Shown: positions 36,696-48,709, counted from the first letter of the stretch. The stretch is 64,000 bases of DNA from Lentinula raphanica (GCA_027919835.1 JANVFP010000016.1:1-64000); one strand, 5' to 3'. Made by a program: numbers and translations. Notes: generated by a model not told the origin, from the letters alone.

Positions 36696-36895
36696 TGTAA
36701 ATAGAGGTCTTGTCGTCGTGTGGAATGAAGAAGAAACAAGAAAGAAAGTATGAGAATTAAGATTGAAAGAAGGAATCCCCCCGGTACATGATACAAACAT
36801 ATGTATATTATATACCTAATAGCTGCACCTCATGTATAGGGCATAGGGTGTCCGTGAATGCGGATTCCACGCGTAGTCCTCGTTCCATCCTTACA
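36696..36895 (-). repeat. 5' LTR (200 bp)
   Basis: Identical to the copy at 35459-35658. It is the 5' LTR because the gag-like frame and the polypurine tract are on the minus strand. Confidence 0.92.
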
Positions 36896-38259
36896 GCCAT
36901 ATACCACGAGTTTATCTTGATGCGATGACGGTTCTAATGCAAAGAATCGATTGAAAGATGCTATCCTGCCATAGTAACGTTTGAAAAAGTTTCTTTCTGC
37001 CAATCCATTGAGATCATCTTTGTCGATAATGGTAGTCGAAACAAACAGAAAACAATATAGTGCTGGAAAAATCAAGCAAAAGATGATCCCTTGCCTTTTG
37101 ACGAAGAGTCTTGCGTTGTCCATAGCCTGCAGGAGCTTGTGTAGGCCTAACAGAACACAATAGACTCCCTTCATCACTGGATACATAAGGGCCAACCCGA
37201 TTTTGGTTGAAAATTGTGCGAATTCGAATACCACATCAAACCATTCATCAAAGTCCAGAGAAGGCACTGCTTCGAAGAGTGTGTCGAAAGCAACACTAAA
37301 TTGAGCTTGGGATGTATCAGAAAAAGAGAGTTGGCAATGCAGTGAGATTTCAACCTACTAGGTTTAGGACTCGGAGGTGATAGTGGGACTCTCTCTAGAT
37401 TGATTGAGCAACGAACCCCTTGTGGCTTATTCCACCAGAAAGTGTAGATCAAGAGATTTATTGCTGCAAAAGCCGCTGTCATGACCTCGAGCTCTGTGAT
37501 AGACAGACCCTCCACATGTCGCGCTATTAGCTGAGCAATGAACCATCCAGTCTGACCCATAGCTAGGAATTTCGCTAATGCATCGCGGTGGCTACGGTCC
37601 TGGATCTCCACTTCCGTGAATTGCCTGCCAATTCGTTGAATGTACTCCAATAGCTTTGGGTTGTTAATAGGCCCTTTGGTCCCAGTATTCATATAGCTCT
37701 GGATTTCGGCAAAAAAATCCTCATTCAATTCTTGAAATCCACCCATGACGGCAAAATGGGCATGACGTGTAGTCCATCCATCATCTCTGAACCCTGCAAA
37801 AAATACCAGTTTCAGGCTCACAGGTAATATACCCGAGTATAAAAAATTGTTAATCTCACGTTGAGCAAGCTTTCTTGCTGCATACCATTGCCTGGAAGCC
37901 CATACAACCAGAATTTCCGGCGCGACAAGAGTAATCAGCATGAGTCTCAACCTCCGCCAGAGAATCTTTGAAGAACTCTCATTTGGCCCTGGTAGGTTAG
38001 GATGAACCGCGACCCAAGTACAGGCAACGATAACACCAATACAACTCCATAAAATTTGGAAGATTGTTCGGCAATGATGTATATCATCACAACTGTCCCC
38101 AATTGCAGAAGTCGAATTGTCCATGAGTTGTGTAGGGCCTGAATGAGCATCAAGTTTTCTCGCAATAGGATGATCAAGCAGGGTAGGCAAAATGTCTGAG
38201 ATACGAGGAATGTACATGGTCAAAAACTGGGGACAAACCCAATGCCTAGTACATACCAT

Positions 38260-39617
38260 AGAACGGGTTCAAATAGTATGGAATCTGTTTGCATGGCTGT
38301 GATTGGACAACCTGAAACTGGTACCAACAATGTATTCAGCTTCAGGTTGAGCTATATGCTTATACAAGCTCTTGTAGAATGTTGTCAATGGTTGCTGAGA
38401 CAGCTGCACTAAGGTTGCCACAAGTATACTACGGAATCGAGACTGCCAAAGTCTGAATGAGAACGTTGAAAAAAGGACGCCCAAGCCTCAAGGTTTGATA
38501 GAGTTGCAAGAGCTTACATGTACAACTTGACAGGATGAATTTCGTGCTCGAAGAGCCACTGTTCCGCATCTATTTGCCTCACGCTCTTCTCGACCAAGTT
38601 CCTTGTGAGTGGAAGCCTATTCGACCCCAATTCAAGTCCATGGTTGAGACCTGCTCATTATGCAAACTTCCGTCTCAGGCCAGTCTGCTAGAGAAAACCT
38701 AGAAAAAGAAGATCAACCATTGAGATGTGATCAGATAACACGAGTTCTTACCGAGTATACTACAGTCCATCAACCGGAGAACATTTGTTATGCTAGGCGC
38801 CCCCTAGACATCTCTGAAAATGACTCGTAATTGGACAATTTCGTCCCAGCAGCCACTGGCACCAAAAGGGCAGTTGTCAGAGTCTGATAAGTGAACTTGA
38901 TCTCGTCATTTGTCGAAAGATGATACTTTTCCGTTAGTTGGATATGTGCCACTACATATACTTACATGAGGAATGTTGATCCAGATTCCAAATAGCGAAT
39001 ACGTGTTTTGATAGGTTCAGATGGAATGAGACTAGCCTGGCTAGCCATCTCTACTCGTCCGTGATTGATGAATCAGACGAGAATTGTATGCGGAAGTTTC
39101 AGCTTATGGTCAGGTCCTATGTCGCGTTACCGGTCATAACGCATGACTATTGAATGAGCGACAAGTGGATTGAGGACGATTTTCAGCTCCATCATCTGTA
39201 CAAGAAAGAATCTCGAGGAACACATTACTCACGAGGTAGTGCACGATCGCCGAAGACGATGTGTAAGCACAGAACAAGAATGCAGTGATATGGCAACAGA
39301 TGTTCTGCTCCTTTGCATTGATGCAATTGAATGGAAGACCTTTCAATGCGGCGGAATCAGTACTTGAGATGGAGTACATGCGTGGCAGTATATGACACAG
39401 GAGAATTGCTTGTAGGGGCCGTATGCATGTAACTTCTCAGATCGAAGCAATGTATAACATCAATCCGTATAGAATGCCACACTTTGCCAGTAGCCTGGTA
39501 ACCAAGCGTTCACAGCGAGCAGGCTAGGAAGATGGGTACTATCATCTACGGGCGCTCTCTGGAGTACAAATGAACAAAGACCCGCGCCAATGTGGACAGA
39601 CGTACCTTCTTCACAGT
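38260..39617. other. Intergenic region before the CACTA element
   Basis: May contain the promoter and a missing first exon of the split membrane-protein gene. A minus ATG at about 38299 could start a short exon with a GTATGT donor. No other gene seen. Confidence 0.4.
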
Positions 39618-39946
39618 CACTAGAGGCGGGCAATTTTATTACGGCCCGTAATTTCTGGGCAACAGAGAGAATATGCCGAATGATAAATAGTAGAATTTAC
39701 CTCCGAGATTCTTTGTCTTTATTGATATGATGAATTTAAAAAATCTTTTTGGGCATGGTTATTGTTTTTCTTTCGGCAATGAATGCCTTTCACGGTCGAT
39801 TATTGTTATCTTTCCCAACATTGAAATCTAATCTTTCTAGAGTGTGAAATCTTATCTTTCCCTCGGAGAACAAAGTCTCTTTCACGCTCGAAATTTCAGT
39901 TTTTTTACGAAGGGTGAAAGTGAATGCCCGTTTTTCTTAGCGCCCA
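39618..39946 (+). repeat. Left terminal inverted repeat (329 bp)
   Basis: Pairs with 40063-40392. I see only a handful of substitutions and one extra A in the right arm's A-run. Confidence 0.92.
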
Positions 39947-40062
39947 CACCATTTTCAGCGCCCAAGCTCCTTCTATGCGTATCAGTACAGCCAGAGCAAT
40001 TTCAGGCATTCAGAAATGTTTGCAGCACTACTAAGTGCGGCAAGTGCTTTGAAATGGCTGGC

Positions 40063-40392
40063 TGGGCGCTAAGAAAAGCGGGCATTCACTTTCGCCCTTC
40101 GTAAAAAAAACTGAAATTTCGAGCGTGAAAGAGACTTTGTTCTCCGAGGGAAAGATAAGATTTCACACTCTAGAAAGATTAGATTTCAATGTTGGGAAAG
40201 ATAACAATAATCGACCGTGAAAGGCATTCATTGCCGAAAGAACAACGATAACCATGCCCAAAAAGATTTTTTAAATTCATCATATCAATAAAGACAAAGA
40301 ATCTCGGAGGTAAATTCTACTATTTATCATTCGGCATATTCTCTCTGTTGCCCAGAAATTACGGGCCGTAATAAAATTGCCCGCCTCTAGTG
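40063..40392 (-). repeat. Right terminal inverted repeat (330 bp)
   Basis: Reverse complement of the left arm. Differences cluster at the ..GTTATCGTTGTTC.. stretch and near the inner end. Confidence 0.92.
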
Positions 40393-40395
40393 AGT

Positions 40396-41319
40396 AGAAC
40401 TCTTCATGGGATGTAGATCGATGAACAGTAGCTGTCACTTTGGCATGAGCGTACCAAATTGGACCTATCATTTAAGTAAGCGAATCATTGAAGCAGCGCG
40501 TCGACAATAGCAGACAAAGCAGAACCGAGGGGGGTCACAGTGTGTGCAACCAGAAACTGCGGAGTCTATTGCACCTCTGAAGCTTGATCATGAGTTGAAC
40601 CATTAACGAAAAGCCGGCAGGCGTCGAGGACGAAAGTTTCTGGAATCACGACAGAAGGAGGCTAAAGAATGTTCATACTAGAGCAGATCTGGATTAAGAA
40701 TGGTATCCGGCTTCATCTGGTCCGTTCAGCCAAAGAGCGGTCATGCAACGAGTAATGCAGGCTCCGACAAGATGACGGTGACAAATTGAAAGTTGAAGCT
40801 GAAGCTGAAGCGCTGAAGGTCAAAAATTGGCGCCGCATGATGACATAATAACCTGTTGGCTCTGTCTCCTGCCGACAGCCAATGACAGCCATATGCTCCT
40901 TTAATCTTTGTCGAGCTCAACGTCTCCTTGGAGGATCCCGGCTTGAGCCTTGAATCAACACTGTTAAATAGACTTTAATGCTCTGAACCCGAAACGAGCG
41001 AGAAGAATTCGTTTTGGATCGCGTGTCAGAGACTCAGAGCCCCGGAACTTCAAGTCTTCAACCAGGTTTGGAGTCTGGAGATTTGAATCAACCCCGCAAA
41101 ACCCCCGCAAAACCCCACAAAACCCCACAAAACCCCGCAACCATTCTCAATCTCTCACTCACCTTTCACTCACTTCCACAAACTCAGACCAAGATTTGCT
41201 GGCCAAGTCTTGCACCTCATCCGTGAGCCTTATCATTCTTCGATGTCTATCTTATTCCCTCATACGTGTATCCCTTATGCAGCTTTGGAAAGTTACCGAC
41301 TAGAAATTACTTCAACATT
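40396..41319. other. Intergenic region upstream of secreted gene E
   Basis: Contains the start of the tandem duplication unit (about 40914) and a short microsatellite. No separate gene seen. Confidence 0.45.
41091..41140. repeat. 10-bp microsatellite, five copies
   Basis: Five near-identical units of the ACCCCGCAAA / ACCCCACAAA type directly follow each other in the upstream region of gene E. The duplicate upstream of gene F lacks the array. Confidence 0.85.
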
Positions 41320-42452
41320 ATGCGCTATCTCTCAGCCCATTTCCTCACCGTTCAAGTCCTTCTCTTGTCGATGATCCTGCCTTTGTTCGCGACACCCATT
41401 CCGTCACTTGCTACAGACATAACGGGAAGCCCAAACCAAACAGCGACAAGAAAGCGAAAGAGGCCTAGTAGTAGTAGTGATTTGACCAAGCAGACAACCG
41501 GTGTCGAAGGGGCGAAACGTTCACGAGTCCGTTTCCCAAACTTGTTTTTGTTTTGATAACGTCGCTTACTGTGCCTTCCCAGAAACAAATAGACAGGCGT
41601 GAGTTTCCTGGTCCAGCACGTAATGCAAAACATCTCACACTCTTCTAACCGTTATTACAACGCGCAGCTACTAAATGGTACAAGATCATCCTCGCACGTC
41701 TACAAGGTAACCGATATAAGAACCAGAACGACCCGCTTGGGGATGGCGAAATTTGGACTGTCGCGATCGTAGGTGGAACACCAAAATGGGCGACCTTGAC
41801 CTTTCGCACTCATCTGGAAGATATCCACGGAGCACGCGTATGGAAAGTTCGTTCAAGGAGCCGAGGCGCTTATCGCCATAGCGCCATCTTCCAGATCGCT
41901 CTTGTACCCTCTGTTGATTATGCGGTCCTGGGAAGAGTAGAGATGACAGCAAGTACGAGGATGCGGCTTGTGGATACGATAGATCGCGTGCTGGACAATT
42001 CTGGTTACTCTAGTGAACCTAACCTGTTGTTCCTTGACCAAATGCTTAGGGTCACTCGGAGTGAAGTGGAACGTATGTATCATAAGAAGCCGAAAGAGTA
42101 TGACGAGCGGGTGACGGGTATGGACTTCACGGACTACGTCAAATGGACGGACAGATTCTTCCCCGAAATGTTGCGGTTGAACGGTACCGCGGATGGGCAC
42201 ATAATAGACAGCAAAGCGACTCAATGGGAGCAGCACATTTATGCGACCTACAACGAAATCCTTCAGCTCATCGAGTCCGGGAAGGTACTTCATGCCGACC
42301 CAATGGCATGGGTAGAGAATCTCCAGCACGATCTTCTTGCCATTCCTACACTCAGCGAGGCCCAGATGGACGAGTTGATACAGAAGACGAAGCTGGAAGA
42401 TCCTGATCAGGATCAAGTGTATGGTCCTTTCTTCATTCGTCTTTCCACTTGA
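41320..42452 (+). CDS. Secreted protein E (tandem paralog of F)
   Basis: Unrecognised secreted protein. Exons 41320-41526, 41583-41598 (16 nt), 41668-42452; 335 residues. A clear signal peptide (MRYLSAHFLTVQVLLLSMIL, cleavage near residue 25) is followed by a short basic stretch (RKRKRP) that might be a processing site. The main domain contains WYKIILAR, EIWTVAIV, LTFRTHLEDIHGA, GRVEMTASTRMRLVDTID, NLLFLDQMLRVTRSEVERMY, WTDRFFPEMLRLNGTADG and IPTLSEAQMDEL. F repeats this order exactly. The splice sites chosen are the ones that keep both paralogs in frame. Role unknown; extracellular location expected. Confidence 0.85.
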
Positions 42453-43392
42453 AGAACTAACACAAACTTTCGTTATAACAGTGCGCACTCGATCAGTCCT
42501 GATGAAAAGCCTCACTAGGACTCGGCATCTTTCTCTCTGGCTATCGACAGCCTCGAGGCTCGTAGAATAACTCATGTGCCCACATACGAATATCATTCAT
42601 GACTCCATGAAACTGGATCAGTTCCGTCAGTATCATGCAGAGCAAATGTTCGAAAACTTGTGCCCAACCAATATCCCTTCCCTCACGATCAACAGACATT
42701 CCGTAGTGTAAGAAGGCTGTCACTTCAATAAATTCCATCTTGGATGGAAGCCCGAAGAGGCGTGAACTTTGAAAGCGCGCGTGTCTGCAATGTTCAATCT
42801 CGGGAGGAACGTGGAGAAACTCTGTGCTGTCCTAGGTCCGACCGCCCTAGGAGCTGTCCGAAGGCGTTTCGTATCGAGGCGTCGGCGGCGGCATCAGATT
42901 TTTAAGTGCCTCAGCCAAGCTCAGCCATCATGTCTGGGCTTCGTGAGTTCGTATCCTTTGCCATGACCGTAAACTGCCGTCGAGCTCAACGTCTCCTTGG
43001 AGAACCCCGGCTTGAAAACTACATAACATAGAGCTGATCATCCTGCACTGATGTAGTATACAGAATTCAAAACGAGCAAAAAACCTGCATTCATTTTTGA
43101 TCGAGTACAACTCAGAAGGAATCAGAGGGAATTCGAGCGCCGGAACCAGTTCGCGATCGGAGTTTAGATTCAGTTTCCACAGACCACCCCTACTAGTACA
43201 GCTGCAGATAACCATCTTGCTCACCTTTCTCACTCCCACCAACTCGAACCAAGATTTGCTGGCCAAATCTTGCACCTCGTCCGTGAGTATCATGACGGTC
43301 TTTGATATCTAGCTTGCTCCCTCATACTTGCACCCGTTTATCAGCTTCCAACAAAGTTGCCAAATATTAATAAAAGCTATTTCGACATTACC
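42453..43392. other. Spacer between tandem genes E and F
   Basis: Made of the 3' flank of E and the duplicated 5' flank of F. The minus frame at 42541-42738 is judged spurious. Confidence 0.5.
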
Positions 43393-44518
43393 ATGCGCTA
43401 TCTCTCATCCCATTTCATCACCGTCCAAATCCTTCTCTTTTCGATCATCCTGCCTTTGATTGCGATACCCACACCGTCGCTTACTCCAGACATTACGGGA
43501 AGCCCAACCCAGATTGCGACCAGAAAGCGAAACAGGCCTGGTGGTGGTGTGGACGTAGAAGGGGCGAAACGTTTTCGGAAGGTCCGTCTCCCTAGCTTGT
43601 TTCAGTGATCATATCGCTTACTGTACTCGCAGAAAGACTCCCTTGAAAAAGTACCTAAGCGTGAGTAGTGTCGACTATAGCAATCAATACAAAACAACCA
43701 ACACTCTTCTTACAGCTCGATGGCACAAAATTGTCCTTGCACGTCGAATTGGTAGTCGATTTAAGAACCAGGATGACCCTGTTATTGCCCTCGAAATTTG
43801 GACTGTGGCGATTGTAGATGAAACAAGAGATTCACGTCGGGCGACTTTGACCTTTCGCACTCATCTGGAAGAGGTCCATGGAGCAAACGTATGGCAAGCT
43901 CGCCCAAGGAGGCGAGTCGTCAATGTTGACAGCGGCTACAAAGTTGTTCTTAATCCCTCTGTTGATCACGCGATCTTGGGAAGAGTAGAGATGACAACTA
44001 GGACGAAGTCGCAGCTTGTGGATACGATAGATCGCATGCTCAACGAGTCTGGGTACTCGAGTAAGCCCAACCTGCTGTACCTTGACCAGATGCTGCGGGT
44101 CACTCGGAGTGAAGTGGAACGTATGTATCATTTGAAGGCACCGAAGAAGAACGAGCAGGTGACGGGTATGGATTTCACGGGCTACGTCAAATGGACGGAC
44201 AGATTCTTCCCCGAAATGTTGCGGTTGAACGGCACCGCGGACGGGCAGATAGTCGACAGCAAAGCGACAGAATGGGAGCAGCTCGTTTACGAGACCTACC
44301 ACGAAATCTTTCAACTCATCGAATCCGAGAACTTGCAGACTGAGATAGTTCATCCCGATCTCATGGAGTGGGTGAAGAATCTCCACGACGAGCTTCTTGC
44401 CATTCCTACACTCAGCGAGGCCCAGATGGAAGAGTTGATAAAGAATATTGACTCGGAACATTCTGCTCAGTCTCAAATGTACGCTCATTTTGTAATTCGT
44501 TCGTCTTACAAGGGCTGA
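43393..44518 (+). CDS. Secreted protein F (tandem paralog of E)
   Basis: Second copy of the duplicated secreted gene. Exons 43393-43581, 43633-43660 (28 nt), 43716-44518; 339 residues. Signal peptide MRYLSSHFITVQILLFSIIL. The region after it is shorter than in E because a Ser-rich/Thr segment is missing, while exon 2 is 12 nt longer. The main domain is strongly conserved with E (for example DYVKWTDRFFPEMLRLN versus GYVKWTDRFFPEMLRLN). Exon phases are identical. Conserved reading frames in both copies argue that both are functional. Function unknown. Confidence 0.86.
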
Positions 44519-45854
44519 CTCTAATTCGTTATAGCAGTGCACACTCAATCAGTCCTGATGAAAAGCCTCACTAGGACTCGGCATCTTTCTCTCTGGCTAT
44601 CGACAGCCTCGTAGACTAACTTATGTCATTGGCAAATGTTCGCAAACTTGTACCAAATGAATATTCTTACTTCCCTCTTGATCAACGAACATTTAGAATT
44701 ACGGGAAGGCTGCAACTTTGTCAAACTCTATCTTGGATGGAAGACTGAAGAGGCGTGAAGGTGCGCGTGTTTCGCACTGCGTAGCGTTCGAGGTCGTGGC
44801 TGGTCGTGGATACTTGAGCTTGAGACCCCGTGCCAGACAGACTGTGCTAGACCCTGCAAGGCCGACGTGAAGTCTTTTGATGCTCGAATGACATGATGAC
44901 ATATTTCGTACCAGGAAATGCACCTGTGATGGTGGTGTGTAATTGGCATCCAGCAGCTGGCGGGTGCTGGGTCTGTCCAAAGCTGTCTCACATCGAAGGT
45001 TTTCATCTTTCTATTGGCCTTCACAGGCCCCTGCGGCGGATTCTGAGTGACGAAGAAAAGGAGTGTTCCTTCGCTTTGCCCCGGTCTATTGTCATCTACC
45101 ACCACCATGCACACACACCTTGACGCGTTGGTCGATGTTCACGGTCTACCTCTGCTTCTTATTCGCCGGGTTTTTCGGTTCAATTAATCCCTCGAGCCTG
45201 TCTTAAAGGATGTGACGACTGGTCAGTGGTGATCACGCCCTCGTCCTGCTTCCAAATAATACAGTCAACTTTCTCTTGGCCATTCCATCTCAGCTAAGAG
45301 CCAGGTTCACCGTATTGCTGAATTTTCCCCTCATGACCACTGTATCCCCATCGTTCTTCAGCCTTCCGACTCCCTGCCTTATACTTTCTCGAATTCACAG
45401 CATATCCGCCACCGCCAACGAAGCTTGGCAAAAGCTGAACATGAAGAGAAGGAAAAGAAAATGAATGTTTCATATTGATAAGCTAATCTGCGTTGTATAT
45501 CAGCTTCCGACCCCTAAGATCGATCTATTTTTGTCATCATGTTTTCGCAGTTTAACTCTTCCCGAATCCGAAATCTCGCAATTCGAATGCGCAGTGACAG
45601 AACTTGTAAGTGAATAGCCTGGAACGTTTCCATTGAGGAGCTATCAGCCATCATGCATCATGATTCTTAGCTAAGAGGGTGCTATGTACGCAGCACACTG
45701 CTCTCTTACTACCACCATCTACAACCCCCGTACTACGCAGGCCTGAACCAAAAACTTCTGCCCTGCCCTGGACGAGTCGCCCAGCACGTATCGACGTTTA
45801 CTCACCTAGATTATCGCCCACCATACACGCCAACAGTTAAAAACTCCTTCCCCA
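44519..45854. other. Intergenic region before the mannosyltransferase
   Basis: Begins with the duplicated 3' flank of F (to about 44613). Frames near 44699-45123 lie on both strands without domains. The last stretch holds the mannosyltransferase promoter. Confidence 0.45.
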
Positions 45855-47736
45855 ATGGCGATACTCAGTCCTTCCTTCCTGGTTGGAAGAAAGCGATATG
45901 CCGTTGCTCTCTCGTTACTTGTATGGTGTCCCTCAATCTGTTCGGTCCCCTCATATCGACGTTTGTCTCTTTGTCTAGGCCACAGTGTTCTCAATACGTC
46001 TTCTATTCCCAACATTCTCGTCGCGTTTTACCTTTTCGTCGTCGTTCGATCAATCCCTCGAGCTATATCCACCCAATCCAAATTCCAACTCGCCCAAAAT
46101 AAATCCCCCACGCCCAATAGGCTCCGGCACTGCCAACGCCACACTTGTCTTTCTCGCTCGCAATTCGGATCTGCCAGGTGTCCTGAGTAGTATGAAGCAT
46201 CTGGAGGACAAGTTCAACAAGGAGTATGGATACCCGTGGGTCTTTCTGAACGAGGAGGAATTCACAGAGGAGTTTGTGAGGTGAGTCCCCGTCGGGAAGG
46301 TGGTCGACTCGTTCTCATGCGGAGTGAAAATCACACTGTCTCTCTTGACCTACAGTGCTGTCCGCGAAAGCACCTCTGCCCCGGTTTCGTTTGGTGTTAT
46401 ACCGCATGACGATTGGTTCCAACCAGATTGGGTAGATGAGGAACGCGCAAAAGAGGGGAGGAGGAAGATGAAGGAGGCTGGGATCATTTATGCTGGTGGG
46501 TTCTTGACTGTTCTTGAATTCCTGTATTCTCTACCGTCTCATCTCTACTTTGGTTCGCACCCTTGATTTTCATCATTGACTAATTCCATTTCGTGATTGG
46601 GTTTAGATAGCGTCCCGTACAGAAACATGTGTCGGTTCAATTCTGGGGTACGTCTAAGTATACTATGTTCTCCGTGACCTTTCGTCTCATATGTCAAACA
46701 ACGACTGATCTCCACCCGGCGCAGTTCTTCTTCAAACATCCACTTCTTCAACCGTATAAGTATTACTGGCGGGTTGAGCCAGACATCAATTATTTCTGCG
46801 ACGTCACCTATGATCCATTCGATTACCTGAGGGACAACAAGAAAACGTATGGTTAGTCCTATCATTCTCCAGCTACCTTTTTTCAGCCACTTTCTCAATC
46901 GAGTCGTCTAAACGAGAATTGTTCTATCACAGGATTCACAATCTCGTTCTACGAATGGGAAAAGACAATCCCCACGCTGTGGGGTAGTGTGAAAGGTGAT
47001 TTTGCTCAATGTACAACGACTATCATCGCTGAGAGTGTTGTATCAGAATTCATGGCACTTCATCCAGAATACATTGCTCCAGAAAACGCGATGGGGTATC
47101 TCAGCGATAATGGAGGTGAATCATACAACCTGTGTCACTGTGCGTTTTCCCATTTTCCCATCCTTGGAGTGTGGTATTAACCAGTTTATATTCATCGAAC
47201 TGACCGACCGTGGTTTGTACGCCTATTCCTTATCACCACGCTCATTTTTTACCACATACCCTCAACAAAATTAGTTTGGAGCAACTTCGAAATCGCCGAC
47301 ATGGATTTTTGGCGATCCGAGGCTTATACGACATTCTTCGAATTTCTGGATCAAAAGGGTGGGTTCTATTATGAGGTGAGTACATATAGATTGAATATCC
47401 ATCTGTCTACTGTTCTCCAACGGTATTCACTTTCTTCATCTGAAACAGCGCTGGGGCGACGCTCCCGTTCATTCAATCGCAGCAGCTCTTTTCCTCCCCA
47501 AAGACCAACTTCATTTCTTCCGTGATATCGGGTACAGACACGAACCCTTCCAGCATTGTCCACGTGGAGATGATTGGGTGAGAGGAAAGTGTGAGTGTCG
47601 GAGTGGGGATGGGCTAGGTGAGTGTTTGCTCAGAATGTATCGAGTATTGTAAGTACAACGCACTGACTCGGTTTGATGTTTGCCAGATTACGCACCACAA
47701 TCGTGTATACCTCGGTATGAAAGATTGTTCCACTAG
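45855..47736 (+). CDS. GT15 alpha-1,2-mannosyltransferase (KRE2/MNT1/KTR family)
   Basis: Golgi type II membrane enzyme that adds alpha-1,2-mannose from GDP-mannose to O- or N-glycans of cell-wall proteins. Ten exons: 45855-45920, 45979-46280, 46356-46495, 46607-46647, 46725-46851, 46933-46995, 47047-47139, 47275-47375, 47449-47617, 47687-47736; 383 residues. Residues about 15-33 form the signal anchor ([18 protein letters not shown]), followed by a Ser/Pro-rich stem. The catalytic domain shows family blocks [73 protein letters not shown] and HCPRGDDW. Intron 46996-47046 was recognised because removing it restores the expected [15 protein letters not shown]. The yeast ortholog (KRE2, KTR1, etc.) cannot be chosen. 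Confidence 0.96.
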
Positions 47737-48709
47737 ACATGTAATATTATACAACTAGTTTAAAAACTGCACTTGAAGATGTATCGATGTTCTAACAGTA
47801 CGTTCAACGTTCGAACGTTCAGCGATAACTTTCAATTTAGGGCAGGCTGAAGTCTTGGTAGTCAAACTGTGATTTGCCTGCCGAACGAGTCTCGTCCACT
47901 CTTGAAGTCCATCCTCAGAAACGATGTCCCAGGAATTGTCTGGAGCTGCATTCTGCACCCATTACTGTTCCCATTCGAGTCAACAAGCTTCTATATGATA
48001 GGCCATTTAGACCTCGTCCCGGTTAACAAGCTTCCATATCGCCCGGGGCCATATAGTATAAACCGCATACTATCTGCAGATCAGGTCTTCGTCATGAGCG
48101 ATCGAGAGAGAGAGACAAGATTCTACCATGGGACTGAGGTACGCAGACTTGCAAATTTATTTCCAGGCGACTTCTAAAAAGACATAGTAGATTGACCTCC
48201 AAGCTCAGCGCTCAAGGCTCAACACCGGATAGCTTCCAGACGTCCACACCCTCATGTATGGCCATCGATTGCCGATACCAAATCCTTGCCCAGCATTCGG
48301 CATATCATCCCAAGCTGTCAGAATTCACATCTTTGAAGTCGCAGGCTATGTCTGGATTGCCTTTCGGTCACTCTGGCTATAAACGGTTCCAGTCCTGAGA
48401 GTGTGCTCGGGTCCTAGGTACTTCTTGCACGCAGCGTCTGTTCATTCTCGGTGAGGGACCAGGCTTGTGGAAGAAGTGTAACCCTCGACTTCGGCACTCA
48501 AGACCTTCGAGAACGGGGTTCAAACAAGTTTCGAACAGAAGGATCAGGAGGAGAACTCGGAATGACTGAAGCCTACTACTGGTCAGGAATGGAAGAAGGA
48601 ATGCTTCTGGTATATCTCCTCAGTATCGAGACGAAGCTGGAGTAAGTCTAGGATGAGACAAAATCCGCCATGAATCCCACATGTTTCTAGCCCACACCGC
48701 TCGTTGGTT
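47737..48709. other. Intergenic region upstream of secreted gene C
   Basis: No gene supported. Contains the mannosyltransferase 3' flank and the promoter of C. Confidence 0.45.

Larger units (their letters stand above)
35459..36895 (-). mobile_element. Gag-only LTR retrotransposon, non-autonomous, recent insertion
   Basis: A 1.44-kb element with two identical direct repeats starting TGTAA and ending TTACA. The flanks are GCCA on both sides (35455-35458 and 36896-36899), a 4-bp target duplication. On the minus strand, a primer-binding-like TGGAGCCCACCGCG starts 2 nt after the 5' LTR, and a polypurine tract (GTGAGGGGGAGG) ends exactly at the 3' LTR. Only a gag-like frame is present; protease, reverse transcriptase and integrase are missing. 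The element must use enzymes from another copy. Identical LTRs point to a recent insertion. Confidence 0.93.
35137..38259 (-). pseudogene. Multi-pass membrane protein gene split by an LTR retrotransposon
   Basis: Resembles a family of Agaricomycete hypothetical proteins with about six membrane helices (marks: CDDIHHCRTIFQILWSC, ACTWVAVHPNLPGP, WAARQW-like, FAVMGGF, YGRIASFNRFFALEPSS, WNFYFPTEAEQTLWR). Upstream coding lies at about 38217-36896, with an intron at about 37370-37318 (GTAGGT..CAAG), and the last part at 35458-35137. The retroelement 35459-36895 sits between them. Removing it with one copy of the 4-bp duplication makes the frame continuous at ..VVYG/TAMVFG.., so the gene was intact before insertion. 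As it stands the frame runs into the LTR and stops. The 5' end is uncertain; an upstream exon may supply a signal peptide. Function unknown. Confidence 0.85.
39618..40392. mobile_element. CACTA-type non-autonomous fold-back element
   Basis: The 775-bp element begins CACTAGAGGCGGGC and ends in the exact complement (..CTAGTG), with AGT duplicated on both sides (39615-39617 and 40393-40395). CACTA ends plus a 3-bp duplication define the CACTA/CMC superfamily. Nearly the whole element is two arms (39618-39946 and 40063-40392) that pair almost perfectly around a 116-bp centre. No transposase is encoded. Confidence 0.93.
40914..44613 (+). repeat. Tandem duplication (unit about 2.06-2.07 kb) carrying genes E and F
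   Basis: Matching landmarks recur at a near-constant distance. GAGCTCAACGTCTCCTTGGA is near 40915 and 42977, the start codons are at 41320 and 43393 (2073 bp apart), and the 3' segment CAGTCCTGATGAAAAGCC is near 42484 and 44543 (about 2059 bp). The copied unit spans promoter to 3' flank. The two copies have diverged in both coding and flanking sequence. Confidence 0.88.

Noticed and set aside
41091..41140. Telomere-like C4A4-type repeat
   Set aside because: The 10-bp unit ACCCCGCAAA/ACCCCACAAA is not TTAGGG, has only five copies and lies in an internal promoter region; treated as a microsatellite.
41853..44548. Long minus-strand frames opposite genes E and F (41853-42596, 43832-44548)
   Set aside because: Both mirror the conserved coding sequence of E and F in the same register, so they are shadows of a conserved protein rather than genes.
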